Shown piece after piece: positions 9,059 through 18,613 of a stretch of 64,000 bases of DNA. The DNA comes from JBGPQJ01 sp963829485 (lineage in GTDB: Bacteria > Chloroflexota > Anaerolineae > Anaerolineales > Villigracilaceae), in the NCBI GenBank assembly GCA_963829485.1, contig CAWHIK010000004.1:372001-436000 (forward strand), written 5' to 3'. Below the pieces are notes generated by a model. It made no database searches. It had not been told where the DNA came from and was given only the letters and a program-made list of their open reading frames with translations. The stretch's first letter is position 1. The number at the start of each line of letters is the position of its first letter. Position numbers and translations under genes: made by a program.

Positions 9059-9931
9059 ATGCAAAAACATTCACTTTACGGTTTGACTGCCGGACTTACT
9101 GCCGCTGCCATCTGGGGAGCTATGTATGTGGTCTCAAAGGTAGTGATGGAGACCATCCAGCCTTTCACGTTGATCACATCGCGATTATTGCTAGGAATAG
9201 CAGTGCTATATTTTGTAATTATAAAACGAGGCGGAATGAAGATCACCCGCCGATCTTTTTGGCAGGTTTTTTGGGTCGGGACGATCGGATATGGGATCTC
9301 GCTGGGATTTCAATTTGTAGGGACAAAGCTATCTACTGCCGCGAACGGATCACTTGTAACGTCTGCAACGCCAGCATTTGTTCTGCTATTCGCGGCTGTG
9401 GTTTTAGGCGAGAAGATCACACCCCGGCGGTTGGCAGCTCTCGGCATTGCAACGCTAGGCGTGGTGGCCGTGATCGACCCAAGGACAGCCCAGCTCGAAT
9501 CCGACCTTTTCTGGGGAAACATCTCACTCGTTCTGGCAGCGATCACCTGGGCTCTCTACTCCGTACTCATCCGTAAGGTTACTCGTGAAGTGGATGTTCT
9601 GACGACAAGCATGGTCGCGTTCGTGGGCGGACTGGTGGTCAGCGTGCCCCTTTCCATGCTGGAGATATCAAAATTTGGAGTTGGGCAGATCACCCCGGCA
9701 ATCCTGGCAGGGATCCTTTTCCTTGGAATCATTTCGACCGCCCTGGCCATGTTCTTATGGAATACAGCCTTCGCGGAACTGCCCGCGGGTGTCGCTTCTT
9801 TAACCTTTTTTGCCCAACCTGTTGTGGGGACGATTCTCGGAGTATTCTTCCTAGGCGATCAGATCACTCCGCTGTTCATAACGGGCGGGATTTTAATTGG
9901 TGCAGGAATCGTAATCGCAGCCAAGGAATAA
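9059..9931 (+). CDS. EamA/DMT-family transporter
   Basis: 290 residues with about ten hydrophobic segments arranged as two EamA repeats (first repeat PFTLITSRLLLG..., second WALYSVLIRKVTREVD...). This is the standard drug/metabolite exporter layout; the family moves amino acids, nucleosides or small organic molecules. The substrate cannot be read from sequence. It starts 22 bp after arfB and may share its transcript. Confidence 0.85.
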   Translation: MQKHSLYGLTAGLTAAAIWGAMYVVSKVVMETIQPFTLITSRLLLGIAVLYFVIIKRGGMKITRRSFWQVFWVGTIGYGISLGFQFVGTKLSTAANGSLVTSATPAFVLLFAAVVLGEKITPRRLAALGIATLGVVAVIDPRTAQLESDLFWGNISLVLAAITWALYSVLIRKVTREVDVLTTSMVAFVGGLVVSVPLSMLEISKFGVGQITPAILAGILFLGIISTALAMFLWNTAFAELPAGVASLTFFAQPVVGTILGVFFLGDQITPLFITGGILIGAGIVIAAKE

Positions 9932-9961
9932 AAACACGAATTTACCGGAAAATGATAAGTG

Positions 9962-11401
9962 CTAAAGGACATCGCCGAGTGTGTGCAATAACGCCATGTT
10001 AGGGGGTCGAACTGACTCGACGGGATATCCGCCAATGATCACCACCTGTTTCCCCCGTTCAAAAGTGTAATTATCCAACAAATAACGACTGGCTGAATTA
10101 ACCATCGCCTCAAGTGACTTTTCCATGGGCACGTGGACTGGCTTAACACCCCACATTGACGAAAGCTGGTGAAATATTTCCGTAGAGGGTGTAAAAGCAA
10201 AAATGGGCACCTGCGGCCGCATCTTGGACATAAGTCGGGCTGTGCGGCCCGTTTGAGTGAACACCGCTATCGCTGCCACATTCAGGTCGTGAGCAAGCTC
10301 GCAGGCTGCCCGGGAAACTGCATCCGCATCATCGTCGGACGGACTGTCAAACGCCTTGTAATGTCCCCACTCCGGAAAATTACCTTCAGCTTCCCGGATG
10401 ATCCGCTCCATCATTTGAACGCTTTCAACGGGATATTTACCGCTGGCAGTCTCTCCTGAGAGCATGACCGCATCCGTTCCATCAAAAACGGCATTCGCAA
10501 CGTCAGATGCCTCTGCCCTGGTCGGTAAAGGATTATCGATCATGGATTCGAGCATCTGGGTTGCGGTGATCACGATTTTTCTGCTTCGATTAGCTTCATA
10601 AATAATCCGCTTCTGGGCAGTCGGGACACGCTCCGGAGGGATCTCCACACCCAGGTCACCCCGGGCAACCATGACACCATCGGCCTTTTCGAGAATCGCC
10701 TGCAGATTCTCCAGAGCTTCGGGGCGTTCAAGTTTAGCAATCAGCAATGGACTTGCTTCACCCTTTGCCATGGAATTGATCGCGATGCGTACTTCTTCAA
10801 CGTCCTGAGGAGACCGGACAAATGAAATTGCCACCAAGTCGATATTCTGAGATAACCCCAGTGCAAGATCATTTTTATCCTTTTCGGTGAAACCCCGGAT
10901 ATTCATCGGAATACCAGGTAGGTTGATCCCTTTATGGGAGGTTAATCTACCCCCTGACTTAACTTCTGCATAAATCAATTCTCCAATTACCCGATCAACC
11001 TTAAGTTCGATCCTACCATCATCCAGCAGAATGCGTTCTCCGCCGTGTACCATATCAAACAACTCGACGAAATCGACTGGGATAGAATCGACATCCACCT
11101 CTTTAGGTCTTTCGCCTAAGGCAAACAACCCAACCCTGCCACCCGGTTTTAGGTCCAGAGGTGCATCCAGCTTGCCAACCCTGATTTTTGGTCCCTGTAA
11201 ATCCTGAAGGATCGCCAACGGAAAGCCCAAGTCGTTTGCGGCTGCACGAAGATTTCGTATTAGGTCTTTGTGTTCTTCGTGAGAACCATGTGAAAAGTTC
11301 AACCGCGCGACGTCCATCCCTGAAATCATCAGTCGCCGGATGGTCTCTGGTGATTGACTGGAAGGTCCCAACGTGGCTACGATCTTAACTTTTCGATCCA
11401 T
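9962..11401 (-). CDS. pyk: Pyruvate kinase
   Basis: 479 residues; converts phosphoenolpyruvate and ADP to pyruvate and ATP. Family motifs in order: TLGPSSQSPETIRRL, MDVARLNFSHGSHE (substrate/K+ site), ILQDLQGPKIR, the active-site block IAKLERPEALENL, MVARGDLGVEIP and ITATQMLESM, then a C-terminal effector-type domain (AVFTQTGRTARLMSKMRP). Shine-Dalgarno GGAGAG is 5 nt before the ATG. Downstream of the fermentation genes, it links amino-acid and sugar routes at pyruvate. Confidence 0.95.
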   Translation of the reverse strand: MDRKVKIVATLGPSSQSPETIRRLMISGMDVARLNFSHGSHEEHKDLIRNLRAAANDLGFPLAILQDLQGPKIRVGKLDAPLDLKPGGRVGLFALGERPKEVDVDSIPVDFVELFDMVHGGERILLDDGRIELKVDRVIGELIYAEVKSGGRLTSHKGINLPGIPMNIRGFTEKDKNDLALGLSQNIDLVAISFVRSPQDVEEVRIAINSMAKGEASPLLIAKLERPEALENLQAILEKADGVMVARGDLGVEIPPERVPTAQKRIIYEANRSRKIVITATQMLESMIDNPLPTRAEASDVANAVFDGTDAVMLSGETASGKYPVESVQMMERIIREAEGNFPEWGHYKAFDSPSDDDADAVSRAACELAHDLNVAAIAVFTQTGRTARLMSKMRPQVPIFAFTPSTEIFHQLSSMWGVKPVHVPMEKSLEAMVNSASRYLLDNYTFERGKQVVIIGGYPVESVRPPNMALLHTLGDVL

Positions 11402-11425
11402 GGAATCTCTCCATTAATAATAAAT

Positions 11426-11465
11426 TACTGGTCTTGCGTGCCGAATACGACAAGCAAGACCAGTA
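11426..11465 (-). terminator. Hairpin between the CoA-transferase and pyk
   Basis: TACTGGTCTTGC and GCAAGACCAGTA form a perfect 12-bp stem around a 16-nt loop. On the minus strand it is followed by an A/T-rich ATTTATTATT, so it could terminate the upstream fermentation operon, or fold in the pyk leader. The T tract is imperfect. Confidence 0.5.
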
Positions 11466-11479
11466 GCAAAAATTGTAAC

Positions 11480-12790
11480 CTAGATAAAATTAAGTTCTTT
11501 CGCCTGTTTGGTAAGCCCTTCCCGGAATTGCGGATGCGCAACATTGATCAATGCCTGCGCGCGCTGCCGGATGGTTTTTCCATACAGATCTGCCACACCC
11601 TGCTCGGTGACTATGTACCGGATGTGGTTGCGGGTGGTCACAACGCCAGCACCTTGCTTGAGCATCGGCACGACCTTGCTGATCACCGTTCCATCCCGCA
11701 TGGTGTTCGTGCTGGGGAGAGCGATAATCGGCACGCCGCCTTTCGACCGTGATGCGCCATAAACAAAATCGAGTTGACCGCCCACGCCGGAATACAGCTT
11801 GGGGCCAATGCTGTCGGCACAAACCTGGCCGGTGATATCCACTTCAATCGCAGAATTAACCGCGACCATGCGTTCATTTTGAGCGATGATAAACGGATCA
11901 TTCACATATTCGGTCCGGTGCAGTTCGATCAGCGGATTATCATCCACCCAGTCGTACAACCGCTTGGAACCGAGGATAAATCCTGCCACGATCTTGCCGG
12001 CATGGAGGGTTTTCCGGGAATTCGTCAATACACCGGCATCAACCAGGTCGATCACGCCATCGGAAAATAATTCAGTATGAATACCGAGATCCTTTTTGTT
12101 GAACAGATACTTCAACACGGCATCCGGAATAGCCCCGATACCCATTTGCATGGTCGCGCCATCGGGGATCAGTTCGGCGACATGGCCGGCAATCTTTTGG
12201 ATGGTTTCGCTTTCCCCCTCTTCCCCCATCGCCATTTCAGGGATCGGGTAATTAACCGGCACAATGTGGGTCAGTTTACTGACATGGATAAAGGAATCAC
12301 CCAGGGTCCGGGGCATCTGTTCGTTCACTTCCGCGATGATGACCTTCGCACTTTCTGCCGGAGATTTCGTCAGACCCACTTCGACACCCAGGGAACAGAA
12401 TCCATGCTCATCGGGCGGGGAGACATGAATCATCGCCACATCAATCGGGAGGTGATGATTCTTGAACAGCAATGGAAATTCCGATAAAAGGACAGGGGTA
12501 TAGTCTGCGCGACCCTCCTGGACTGCCTTGCGGACATTCGCGCTGATAAACATCGTGTTCACACGAAGATGCCCTTCCATCGAGGGATCCACATACTCAG
12601 CCGGACCGATGGTCAACGCCTGGCAGATTTCAACTTTTTCAAGACTCGGAGCTCGTTTGACGAGAGCGCTCAACAGACTTTGAGGAACCGAAACATTGCC
12701 CGTCAGAAAAATCCGATTTCCCGAGTGGATGACCTCCACGGCCTTTTCGGCGGTCGTCACCCTGGACTGATAAAGATTATTCCATCCCAT
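11480..12790 (-). CDS. Acetyl-CoA hydrolase / 4-hydroxybutyrate-type CoA-transferase
   Basis: 436 residues of the Ach1/Cat2/AbfT family, which moves CoA between acetate and other short acids through a glutamyl-CoA intermediate. Visible family blocks: LTGNVSVPQSLL near the N-terminus, QMGIGAIPDAVL, HTELFSDGVIDLVDAGV, and GVGGQLDFVYGASRSKGG near the C-terminus. It overlaps the end of ald by 14 bp, and GGAAGGGAG precedes the ATG. In this context (alanine dehydrogenase, ornithine aminotransferase, KorAB nearby) it probably conserves energy during amino-acid fermentation. True hydrolase versus transferase cannot be separated from sequence. Confidence 0.88.
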   Translation of the reverse strand: MGWNNLYQSRVTTAEKAVEVIHSGNRIFLTGNVSVPQSLLSALVKRAPSLEKVEICQALTIGPAEYVDPSMEGHLRVNTMFISANVRKAVQEGRADYTPVLLSEFPLLFKNHHLPIDVAMIHVSPPDEHGFCSLGVEVGLTKSPAESAKVIIAEVNEQMPRTLGDSFIHVSKLTHIVPVNYPIPEMAMGEEGESETIQKIAGHVAELIPDGATMQMGIGAIPDAVLKYLFNKKDLGIHTELFSDGVIDLVDAGVLTNSRKTLHAGKIVAGFILGSKRLYDWVDDNPLIELHRTEYVNDPFIIAQNERMVAVNSAIEVDITGQVCADSIGPKLYSGVGGQLDFVYGASRSKGGVPIIALPSTNTMRDGTVISKVVPMLKQGAGVVTTRNHIRYIVTEQGVADLYGKTIRQRAQALINVAHPQFREGLTKQAKELNFI

Positions 12791-13879
12791 AGCCGCTCCC
12801 TTCCGCCGATGTTAGCCGGACGAGGTTGACCATTTTACCGTCATGCGTGTTGACTGCAGAAGCCAGTGCGTGGTTTTCCATGATCGCCTGATCAATTCCC
12901 TTGTTTGCAATTTCGCTGACATAGGGGATGGCGCGATTCATGAATGCGTGAGTGGCAGTCCGTCCAACAACGCCGGGAATGTTGGGGACACAGAAGTGGA
13001 TGACACCCTCTTCGATATATGTCGCGCGATCATGCGAAGTGGGACGGGAAGTCTCGAAGCAACCGCCCTGGTCAATGCTTAGATCAATGATGACCGACCG
13101 TTGCTTCATTTTAGCCAGCAGGTCACGCTTGATCAAGATGGGTGTTCGCTCACCGGGGATCAGAACTGCACCGATGACGACATCCGCATAGGCAACCGAT
13201 CTCTCGATATTTCGCCTGGAGGAATAGATTGTAACAATGGATGGGAAACGCTCGTAAAGCTTCTGCAATGCATCCATGCTGTGGTCCAACACAGTAATAT
13301 GAGCGCCTAAACCAAGAAATGCTTTTGTCGCGTAGGTCCCCACAACCCCGGCACCTAGAATTACTACTTCAGCAGGCGGAACGCCCCCGATGCCGCCCAG
13401 AAGGATTCCTTTTCCCCCCCATTGTTCTGAAGCAGTCGGGCTGCGATCTGAGCTGTCATCTGACCGCCGATCTCACTGAGCGGACTTAATACTGGCAGCG
13501 ACCCATCTTCAAGTTGAATTTGCTCGTATGCGATGGCGGTGATCTTCTTTTCCAGCAGGGTATTGACCCTGTCCTGGCGCGTCGAAGCGAGATGAAGCAG
13601 ACCGGCAAGCGTTGAACCCGGCTGCATCCAATCAAGTTCTTCCTGCATAGGTCGGGCAACTTTTAAGACCAAGTCCGCCCGTCCAAACACTTCTTCGCTC
13701 GAATAAACGATCCTCGCACCCGCCCGCTCAAAATCCTGATCGGAATATCCAGCTCCTGCGCCGGCTTCATGCTCGACGAAGCAGGTGTGACCCTGCTCAG
13801 TGATGATATCAACGCCGGATGGCGATAACCCGATCCGATACTCGAATGGTCGCCTTTCCTTCGGAACACCAATATTCAT
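12777..13879 (-). CDS. ald: Alanine dehydrogenase (frameshifted)
   Basis: NAD-dependent alanine dehydrogenase, interconverting L-alanine and pyruvate plus ammonia. The N-terminal part (MNIGVPKERRPFEYR, then GAGAGYSDQDF, KVARP, LLHLAS) and the C-terminal part (GVVGTYATKAFLGLGAHITVLD nucleotide-binding fold, PNIPGVVGRTATHAF) are both typical. They are separated by a frame change at a run of seven C (13414-13420; G on the coding strand). One more G restores GGGKGILLGGIGGVPPAEVV and a full 367-residue enzyme. Shine-Dalgarno AAGGAGG precedes the ATG. It lies between rocD and the CoA-transferase in one operon. Confidence 0.9.
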
Positions 13880-13933
13880 ATTGCCTCCTTATAATTTTAT
13901 TGCGCAACAGCGGGAATCACCCGCAAAGAACTT

Positions 13934-15136
13934 TCAAGCCATATTTAAAACATCGCGAATGGATGGCAACGCCCAATCGATGGTCGCTTGATCGATCACC
14001 AAAGGAGGCGCGAACCAAATCGTGTGCTCGTGAGTTTCTTTTGCGAGAATGCCTCTCGTCTTCAAAGCTTCGCAAAAACGACGAGCTCCCCCTGCGCCCG
14101 GTTTCAACTCCACTCCGATGAGCAGTCCTTTTCCGCGAACCTCCTTGACATGCCGGCTGGGAATTTCCGAGAGTTGTTCCAAAAAATAATTTCCCATGTG
14201 GAAAGAATTTTCATCCAATTTTTCATTAACCAGAACTTTGATTGCAGCACGGGCAATCGCCGCGGCGAGAGGGTTGCCCCCAAATGTTGATCCATGCTCT
14301 CCCGGTTTGAACAAGCTCATCAGGGTCCGATCCGCAAGGATGGCTGACACCGGATAAAAACCTCCTGCCAGCGCTTTTCCAATTATGGTGATATCTGGTC
14401 GGACATCTTCATACCTACAAGCGAATAACTTGCCTGTTCTGCACAACCCTGTTTGGATCTCGTCGGCGACGAAAAGGATCGATTGCTCCCGACACAATTC
14501 CTCAACCTGTTTGAGATACCCCGGTTTTGGAATGATCACGCCGCCCTCACCCTGGATGGGTTCGATCATTACCGCGGCGGTGTTCGGCGTGATCGCTTTT
14601 CTAATCGAATCAATGTTGCCGTATTCGACGATTTTGAAGCCCGGTGTGAAAGGACCAAAATCGTCCCGGTAGGTGGGTTCTGTCGAAAAAGAGATGACGG
14701 AAATCGTTCGGCCATGGAAGTTTCCGTCACAAACGATGATTTCCGCTTCATGACGCGGAATCCCCTTAACTGTATAGGCCCATTTCCGAACCAGTTTCAA
14801 CGCTGTTTCCACTGCCTCAGCGCCGCTGTTCATGATCAGAGACATTTCATAACCCGTGAAATCGGACAGCTCCTTGTAAAGTAAAGGCAGTTGGTCGTTG
14901 CGGAACGCACGCGAGGTGAGTGTGATCTTGCCGGCTTGTTCAACCAAAGCAGCCAATATTTTTGGATGCACATGCCCTTGATTAACAGCGGAATAAGCGC
15001 TCAAACAATCCAGGTATTTATTTCCATCGATATCATATACCCAAACCCCTTCCCCTTTTGTCAAAACCACGTCCAGGGGCTTGTAGTTATTAGCACCGTA
15101 CTGTTCTTCCAGATGGATAAATTCCTGTGTATCCAA
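13934..15136 (-). CDS. rocD: Ornithine aminotransferase
   Basis: A class III PLP aminotransferase giving glutamate-5-semialdehyde from ornithine. YGANNYKPLDVVL and SAYSAVNQGH near the N-terminus are ornithine-aminotransferase signatures. NSGAEAVETALK, GNFHGRT, VADEIQTG and the PLP-lysine block IGKALAGG follow. The frame is open to ATG 15187, but that would leave only about 8 nt after the promoter. TTG 15136 has GAGAGG upstream and gives 400 residues, the family size. First gene of the rocD-ald-CoA-transferase unit. Confidence 0.88.
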   Translation of the reverse strand: MDTQEFIHLEEQYGANNYKPLDVVLTKGEGVWVYDIDGNKYLDCLSAYSAVNQGHVHPKILAALVEQAGKITLTSRAFRNDQLPLLYKELSDFTGYEMSLIMNSGAEAVETALKLVRKWAYTVKGIPRHEAEIIVCDGNFHGRTISVISFSTEPTYRDDFGPFTPGFKIVEYGNIDSIRKAITPNTAAVMIEPIQGEGGVIIPKPGYLKQVEELCREQSILFVADEIQTGLCRTGKLFACRYEDVRPDITIIGKALAGGFYPVSAILADRTLMSLFKPGEHGSTFGGNPLAAAIARAAIKVLVNEKLDENSFHMGNYFLEQLSEIPSRHVKEVRGKGLLIGVELKPGAGGARRFCEALKTRGILAKETHEHTIWFAPPLVIDQATIDWALPSIRDVLNMA

Positions 15137-15201
15137 ATTCGCCCTCTCGATAATTCGCTTCCCGAATGTGAATTGTATCACTATCAAACCGAGTTGCTAC
15201 C

Positions 15202-15230
15202 GTTATATTGTCATGCAGAACCCGTGACAA
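15202..15230 (-). promoter_or_regulatory. Sigma70 promoter for rocD
   Basis: On the minus strand TTGTCA (15230-15225), a 17-bp spacer and TATAAC (15207-15202). The predicted start near 15195 supports the TTG start of rocD at 15136. Confidence 0.75.
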
Positions 15231-15236
15231 TAATCC

Positions 15237-16145
15237 TTACTGGGGAGGAACCCGGTATTTCCGCCAGTATCGCTGCAAACCATCAGCTGACATGCCAAGC
15301 GGATTGGCAAGGTCATAGTCCTTCTTAACCGATGCGTCCATCTTAAGGTTGGAGGATTCAAATTCGATCCAATTTATGAATTTTTCCCTAAGGAGTTCGA
15401 TTGGCGGGTCGTCAGGCATGACAGTCTCCAGCCACTTCTCAGAAGCTTTCAGGGTCGCTTCGACTTGCGAAAGGTGCCAGATAGGGTCATCGAATATCCC
15501 AAAATGAGTCGGCGCAATCCGTTTTAGACCTGTTTTCCGAAGCAACGAAAGCGTACTGTACCATTTTTCGAAATGGAGCTCCGGGGGCGGCATTGGAACT
15601 CGCAGGTAGGGGTACCCCGGAATGCGAACTCCTCCCACATCTCCGGTAAAACAGATATCCTCCAGCAGGTAACTCACGTGATGCTCGGCATGACCGGGAG
15701 TGTGCAGCGCAATAAATTTCAAGCCATGGATGTCCAGTTGTTCCTCGTGGGAGACGACCCTAAGTTTTGCATCGGGAACTGGCAGGAAATCCCCCCACAA
15801 CTTGTCCATATTTTCTCCGTAGATTCGCGTTGCGCTGCCGATTAATTTCTCCGGGTTGAGCAAGTGCGGAGCCCCGGCAGGATGGACATGGATGACCGCG
15901 CCTTGTTGAGCAAGCTTACCCGCTGCCCCACCGTGATCCAGGTGGATGTGCGTGAGAAGGACATGCGTGATTTCGCTGAGCTTTAGACCGTGGCCGGATA
16001 AGGCAAATTCCAGCGCGCCGAGTGTAGACCCCGGACCTGATTCCACGAGCACTGCGCCATCGTCATTTTTGATCAAATAAGATGCAATCGCGTGATGGAA
16101 TCCCTGAAAATTTAAATCGATTGTATGTATTCGGGTTTTTGCCAC
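15237..16145 (-). CDS. MBL-fold metallo-hydrolase
   Basis: 302 residues with the metallo-beta-lactamase metal motif THIHLDHGG (H-x-H-x-D-H), a downstream HTPGHAEHH, the bridging aspartate in CFTGDVGG and a late His in PTHFG. The binuclear site is therefore complete. The family includes glyoxalase II-like thioesterases and many uncharacterised hydrolases; a C-terminal helical extension of about 90 residues is present. It overlaps the end of the DUF58 gene by 34 bp, so it belongs to the MoxR-DUF58 operon. Confidence 0.88.
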   Translation of the reverse strand: MAKTRIHTIDLNFQGFHHAIASYLIKNDDGAVLVESGPGSTLGALEFALSGHGLKLSEITHVLLTHIHLDHGGAAGKLAQQGAVIHVHPAGAPHLLNPEKLIGSATRIYGENMDKLWGDFLPVPDAKLRVVSHEEQLDIHGLKFIALHTPGHAEHHVSYLLEDICFTGDVGGVRIPGYPYLRVPMPPPELHFEKWYSTLSLLRKTGLKRIAPTHFGIFDDPIWHLSQVEATLKASEKWLETVMPDDPPIELLREKFINWIEFESSNLKMDASVKKDYDLANPLGMSADGLQRYWRKYRVPPQ

Positions 16146-17434
16146 GTTCTCATCTCCTGTGAAATATTCCTTGCCGCAAAATTCGCCAGAACCTGTTGGA
16201 TATCATTGCCGCAACTGATCTGACATACCGGGACATTCACCTCCAACAGGGATTGAGCCAGCTTTTCACTCCCCCGAGGTCCGCCAAACGAATCCGCCAT
16301 CAGTAGAATAACCTGGGGATGTAAATTCCTCCGTTGGAGTTCGTCCACGGCAAGGATCACTTCCGGGTGAATTGAGGGTGTGATCAGGATGACACTGGAC
16401 CCCACCGGAAGGAATTTCGCTTGCGCAGAAACCAGCCCAGCCAAAGACAACTTACCGCTGTCTGAAACGAATGCAAGAGTTTCCAATATCTTGTTTTCCT
16501 GCCGGTCGCTTCTCTCCGCAGAAATAACCGTGAACACCTGCCCCGCAGATACAAACCCAACAGCTCTTCGCTTCTGGATGAAGTGATGTGCCAGCGAGGC
16601 ACATATCGTTACTCCGTATTCCAGCGAAGAAGGCGGCAGGTCAACTTGAGGTCTGCGACGGAAAATGGCACCTTCGAGCCAGTCTGACTTCTGGACGTGA
16701 GGCAGTTCGGAGTGTATACCAGATTGAGTATCGAGCACCAGCCAGACCTGCGCCTGCGGATCCTGCTCGAATTCCTTGACCATCAATCGGCTTCTCCGAG
16801 CGGTAGATGCCCAGTGGATGCTTTTGATCGGGTCGCCAGTGGTATATTCCCGAACGCCTGATGCATGAGGCGTTACGTCCATGGTTTTCCTGCGAATGGC
16901 TTTTCCTCCGGGGAGCAGCCCGGGGGGTGATGGAAATTCTGCTATAGGCAATATCATGGGGAGTACGATTATGGATTTTTCCGCGGGGATTTCCTTTTTT
17001 GTCCGAAACAATCCAAACGGATCTCCCGCCCGCAGGATTGTAGGACCCAGCGAAAATGCCCCTCGGCGAACCAGCCAGGTACGGGCAAGGTAAAATCGCC
17101 TCTGGTGACCCTTTAATTGCGTTACAACACGCGAACCCGAAGCGGAAGGCAATGGAGTTTCATTGGCAATCTCCAGCCATAATCGCGGGAAAAGTGTCGG
17201 ATTGGATATCTCGAAATTTTCCTCCAGGACATCCCCCACGCTGGCTTTGAGTGACCGCGCACTTCGGGTAAACCTTATACCGCGCAAGGCGGTCAGCGAC
17301 CATAACCATGAAATAACCATGATGACGGTCCCGGCAAGGATGAGACGGGTATACATCACAGCGCCGGTGACGAGCACGCCAGCAACACCTACGATCAGGA
17401 TTATCGCAATGAAAATCCGTCCTGCTTGATTCAT
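16112..17434 (-). CDS. DUF58 (vWA-like) domain protein
   Basis: 440 residues. Two N-terminal hydrophobic segments (about residues 8-50) anchor it in the membrane; a beta-rich region follows, then the DUF58 block REYTTGDPIKSIHWASTARR with VLDTQSG after it. DUF58 proteins almost always pair with MoxR AAA+ ATPases, as here, and are thought to be their vWA-type partners in complex assembly or maturation. The gap to the MoxR gene is 11 bp. No transglutaminase-like partner is in the window. Confidence 0.88.
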   Translation of the reverse strand: MNQAGRIFIAIILIVGVAGVLVTGAVMYTRLILAGTVIMVISWLWSLTALRGIRFTRSARSLKASVGDVLEENFEISNPTLFPRLWLEIANETPLPSASGSRVVTQLKGHQRRFYLARTWLVRRGAFSLGPTILRAGDPFGLFRTKKEIPAEKSIIVLPMILPIAEFPSPPGLLPGGKAIRRKTMDVTPHASGVREYTTGDPIKSIHWASTARRSRLMVKEFEQDPQAQVWLVLDTQSGIHSELPHVQKSDWLEGAIFRRRPQVDLPPSSLEYGVTICASLAHHFIQKRRAVGFVSAGQVFTVISAERSDRQENKILETLAFVSDSGKLSLAGLVSAQAKFLPVGSSVILITPSIHPEVILAVDELQRRNLHPQVILLMADSFGGPRGSEKLAQSLLEVNVPVCQISCGNDIQQVLANFAARNISQEMRTWQKPEYIQSI

Positions 17435-17445
17435 GTGGAATTCGT

Positions 17446-18405
17446 TCAGGCGGATGGCGGCTGGTAATCCCCGCCTGGGACGTTGGTGCTTGTGACGATT
17501 TCCTGCACAATGCGTTCAGCGCTTACTTCGCGAAGGCGGGCTGCCGGCGTGACGATGATGCGATGTGCGAGGACAGCCTGAGCAAGCGCCTTTACATCAT
17601 CCGGTAATACAAAATCGCGGCCGGCGAGTGCTGCCCGCGCCTGCCCCGCCCGGAATAAAGCCAACGATCCTCGAGGGCTTGATCCAAGATAGACATCATT
17701 GCTTTGGCGTGTCCTGGTGACGAGATCGACAATATAACGTTTAACCGGTGCCGAGACGTGAATGGATTTAACCGCCTCCGCCGCTTCCAGCACCTGGTCG
17801 CTGGAAAACACAGTGTCCAACTTTTCGATCGGGTGCTGCAACTGCTGTTGCTCCAAAACGTGGATTTCATCCGCCAGCGACGGGTATCCCAGCCGGACTC
17901 GCAGGAGAAACCGGTCAAGCTGGGCTTCAGGGAGAGGGAATGTTCCTTCGTACTCAATCGGATTCTGAGTGGCGAGGACCATAAAAGGTTTTTCCAGCAG
18001 ATGAGTAACACCGTCTACCGTTACCTGATGCTCCTCCATGGCTTCCAATAGTGCCGCTTGTGTCTTCGGTGTGGCTCGGTTGATCTCATCAGCCAGGACG
18101 ATCTGCCCCATGATCGGTCCCGGTCGGAATTCGAATTCGCGCGATTGCTGGTTGTAGATCGACACTCCCGTCACATCGGAGGGAAGCATGTCCGGAGTGA
18201 ACTGGATTCGATTGAAAGTGGAATTCAACGACTTTGCTAGGCTACGCGCAAGCATAGTCTTTCCCACTCCGGGCACATCCTCAATTAGGACATGACCCTG
18301 GCATAATAATCCGACCACGATCAGTTCAATGGACTGGTGCTTCCCTACAATGACGCTTTCCAAGTTGGAGATAAGTCGTTCGCCAAACGCTTTTAGGTCG
18401 GTCAT
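17446..18405 (-). CDS. MoxR family AAA+ ATPase
   Basis: 319 residues; a chaperone-like ATPase thought to help mature or activate protein complexes together with vWA-type partners. Walker A is VPGVGKTMLARS, Walker B LADEINRATPKTQAALLEAM, sensor 1 ATQNPIEYEGTFPLPEAQLDRF, and an arginine-rich GSSPRGSLALFRAGQARA near the C-terminus. Shine-Dalgarno GGAAAGGA precedes the ATG and a good promoter lies upstream. First gene of a three-gene operon (MoxR, DUF58, MBL). Confidence 0.93.
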   Translation of the reverse strand: MTDLKAFGERLISNLESVIVGKHQSIELIVVGLLCQGHVLIEDVPGVGKTMLARSLAKSLNSTFNRIQFTPDMLPSDVTGVSIYNQQSREFEFRPGPIMGQIVLADEINRATPKTQAALLEAMEEHQVTVDGVTHLLEKPFMVLATQNPIEYEGTFPLPEAQLDRFLLRVRLGYPSLADEIHVLEQQQLQHPIEKLDTVFSSDQVLEAAEAVKSIHVSAPVKRYIVDLVTRTRQSNDVYLGSSPRGSLALFRAGQARAALAGRDFVLPDDVKALAQAVLAHRIIVTPAARLREVSAERIVQEIVTSTNVPGGDYQPPSA

Positions 18406-18443
18406 GGTGGATCCTTTCCGAATGATTATCCTTACTTAGACTG

Positions 18444-18472
18444 ATTCTAAGGGCAATCCCCTTCTGGAGCAA
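18444..18472 (-). promoter_or_regulatory. Sigma70 promoter for the MoxR operon
   Basis: On the minus strand TTGCTC (18472-18467), a 17-bp spacer and TAGAAT (18449-18444), about 40 bp before the ATG. Confidence 0.7.
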
Positions 18473-18490
18473 GCTAAAAACCAAATCGGG

Positions 18491-18496
18491 TATAAT
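18491..18496 (+). promoter_or_regulatory. Minus-10 box of the tRNA-Arg gene
   Basis: A perfect TATAAT ends 10 nt before the tRNA. The -35 region is not recognisable. Confidence 0.55.
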
Positions 18497-18506
18497 GTGC
18501 CCGAAC

Positions 18507-18579
18507 GTCCCCGTAGCTCAATGGACAGAGTAACGGACTTCGAATCCGGTGGTTGCGAGTTCGACCCTCGCCGGGGACG
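18507..18579 (+). tRNA. tRNA-Arg (anticodon TCG)
   Basis: 73 nt with all four arms: acceptor GTCCCCG/CGGGGAC, D stem GCTC/GAGT, anticodon loop CTTCGAA giving TCG (reads CGA and related Arg codons), T arm GCGAG-TTCGACC-CTCGC, discriminator G. The anticodon stem has an A27/G43 mismatch. CCA is not encoded; the window's cca gene would add it. A T-rich stretch (18586-18600) follows. Confidence 0.95.
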
Positions 18580-18613
18580 CCTCTCTTTTTGTGTTTTTCG
18601 GCGCAACCCGGGC

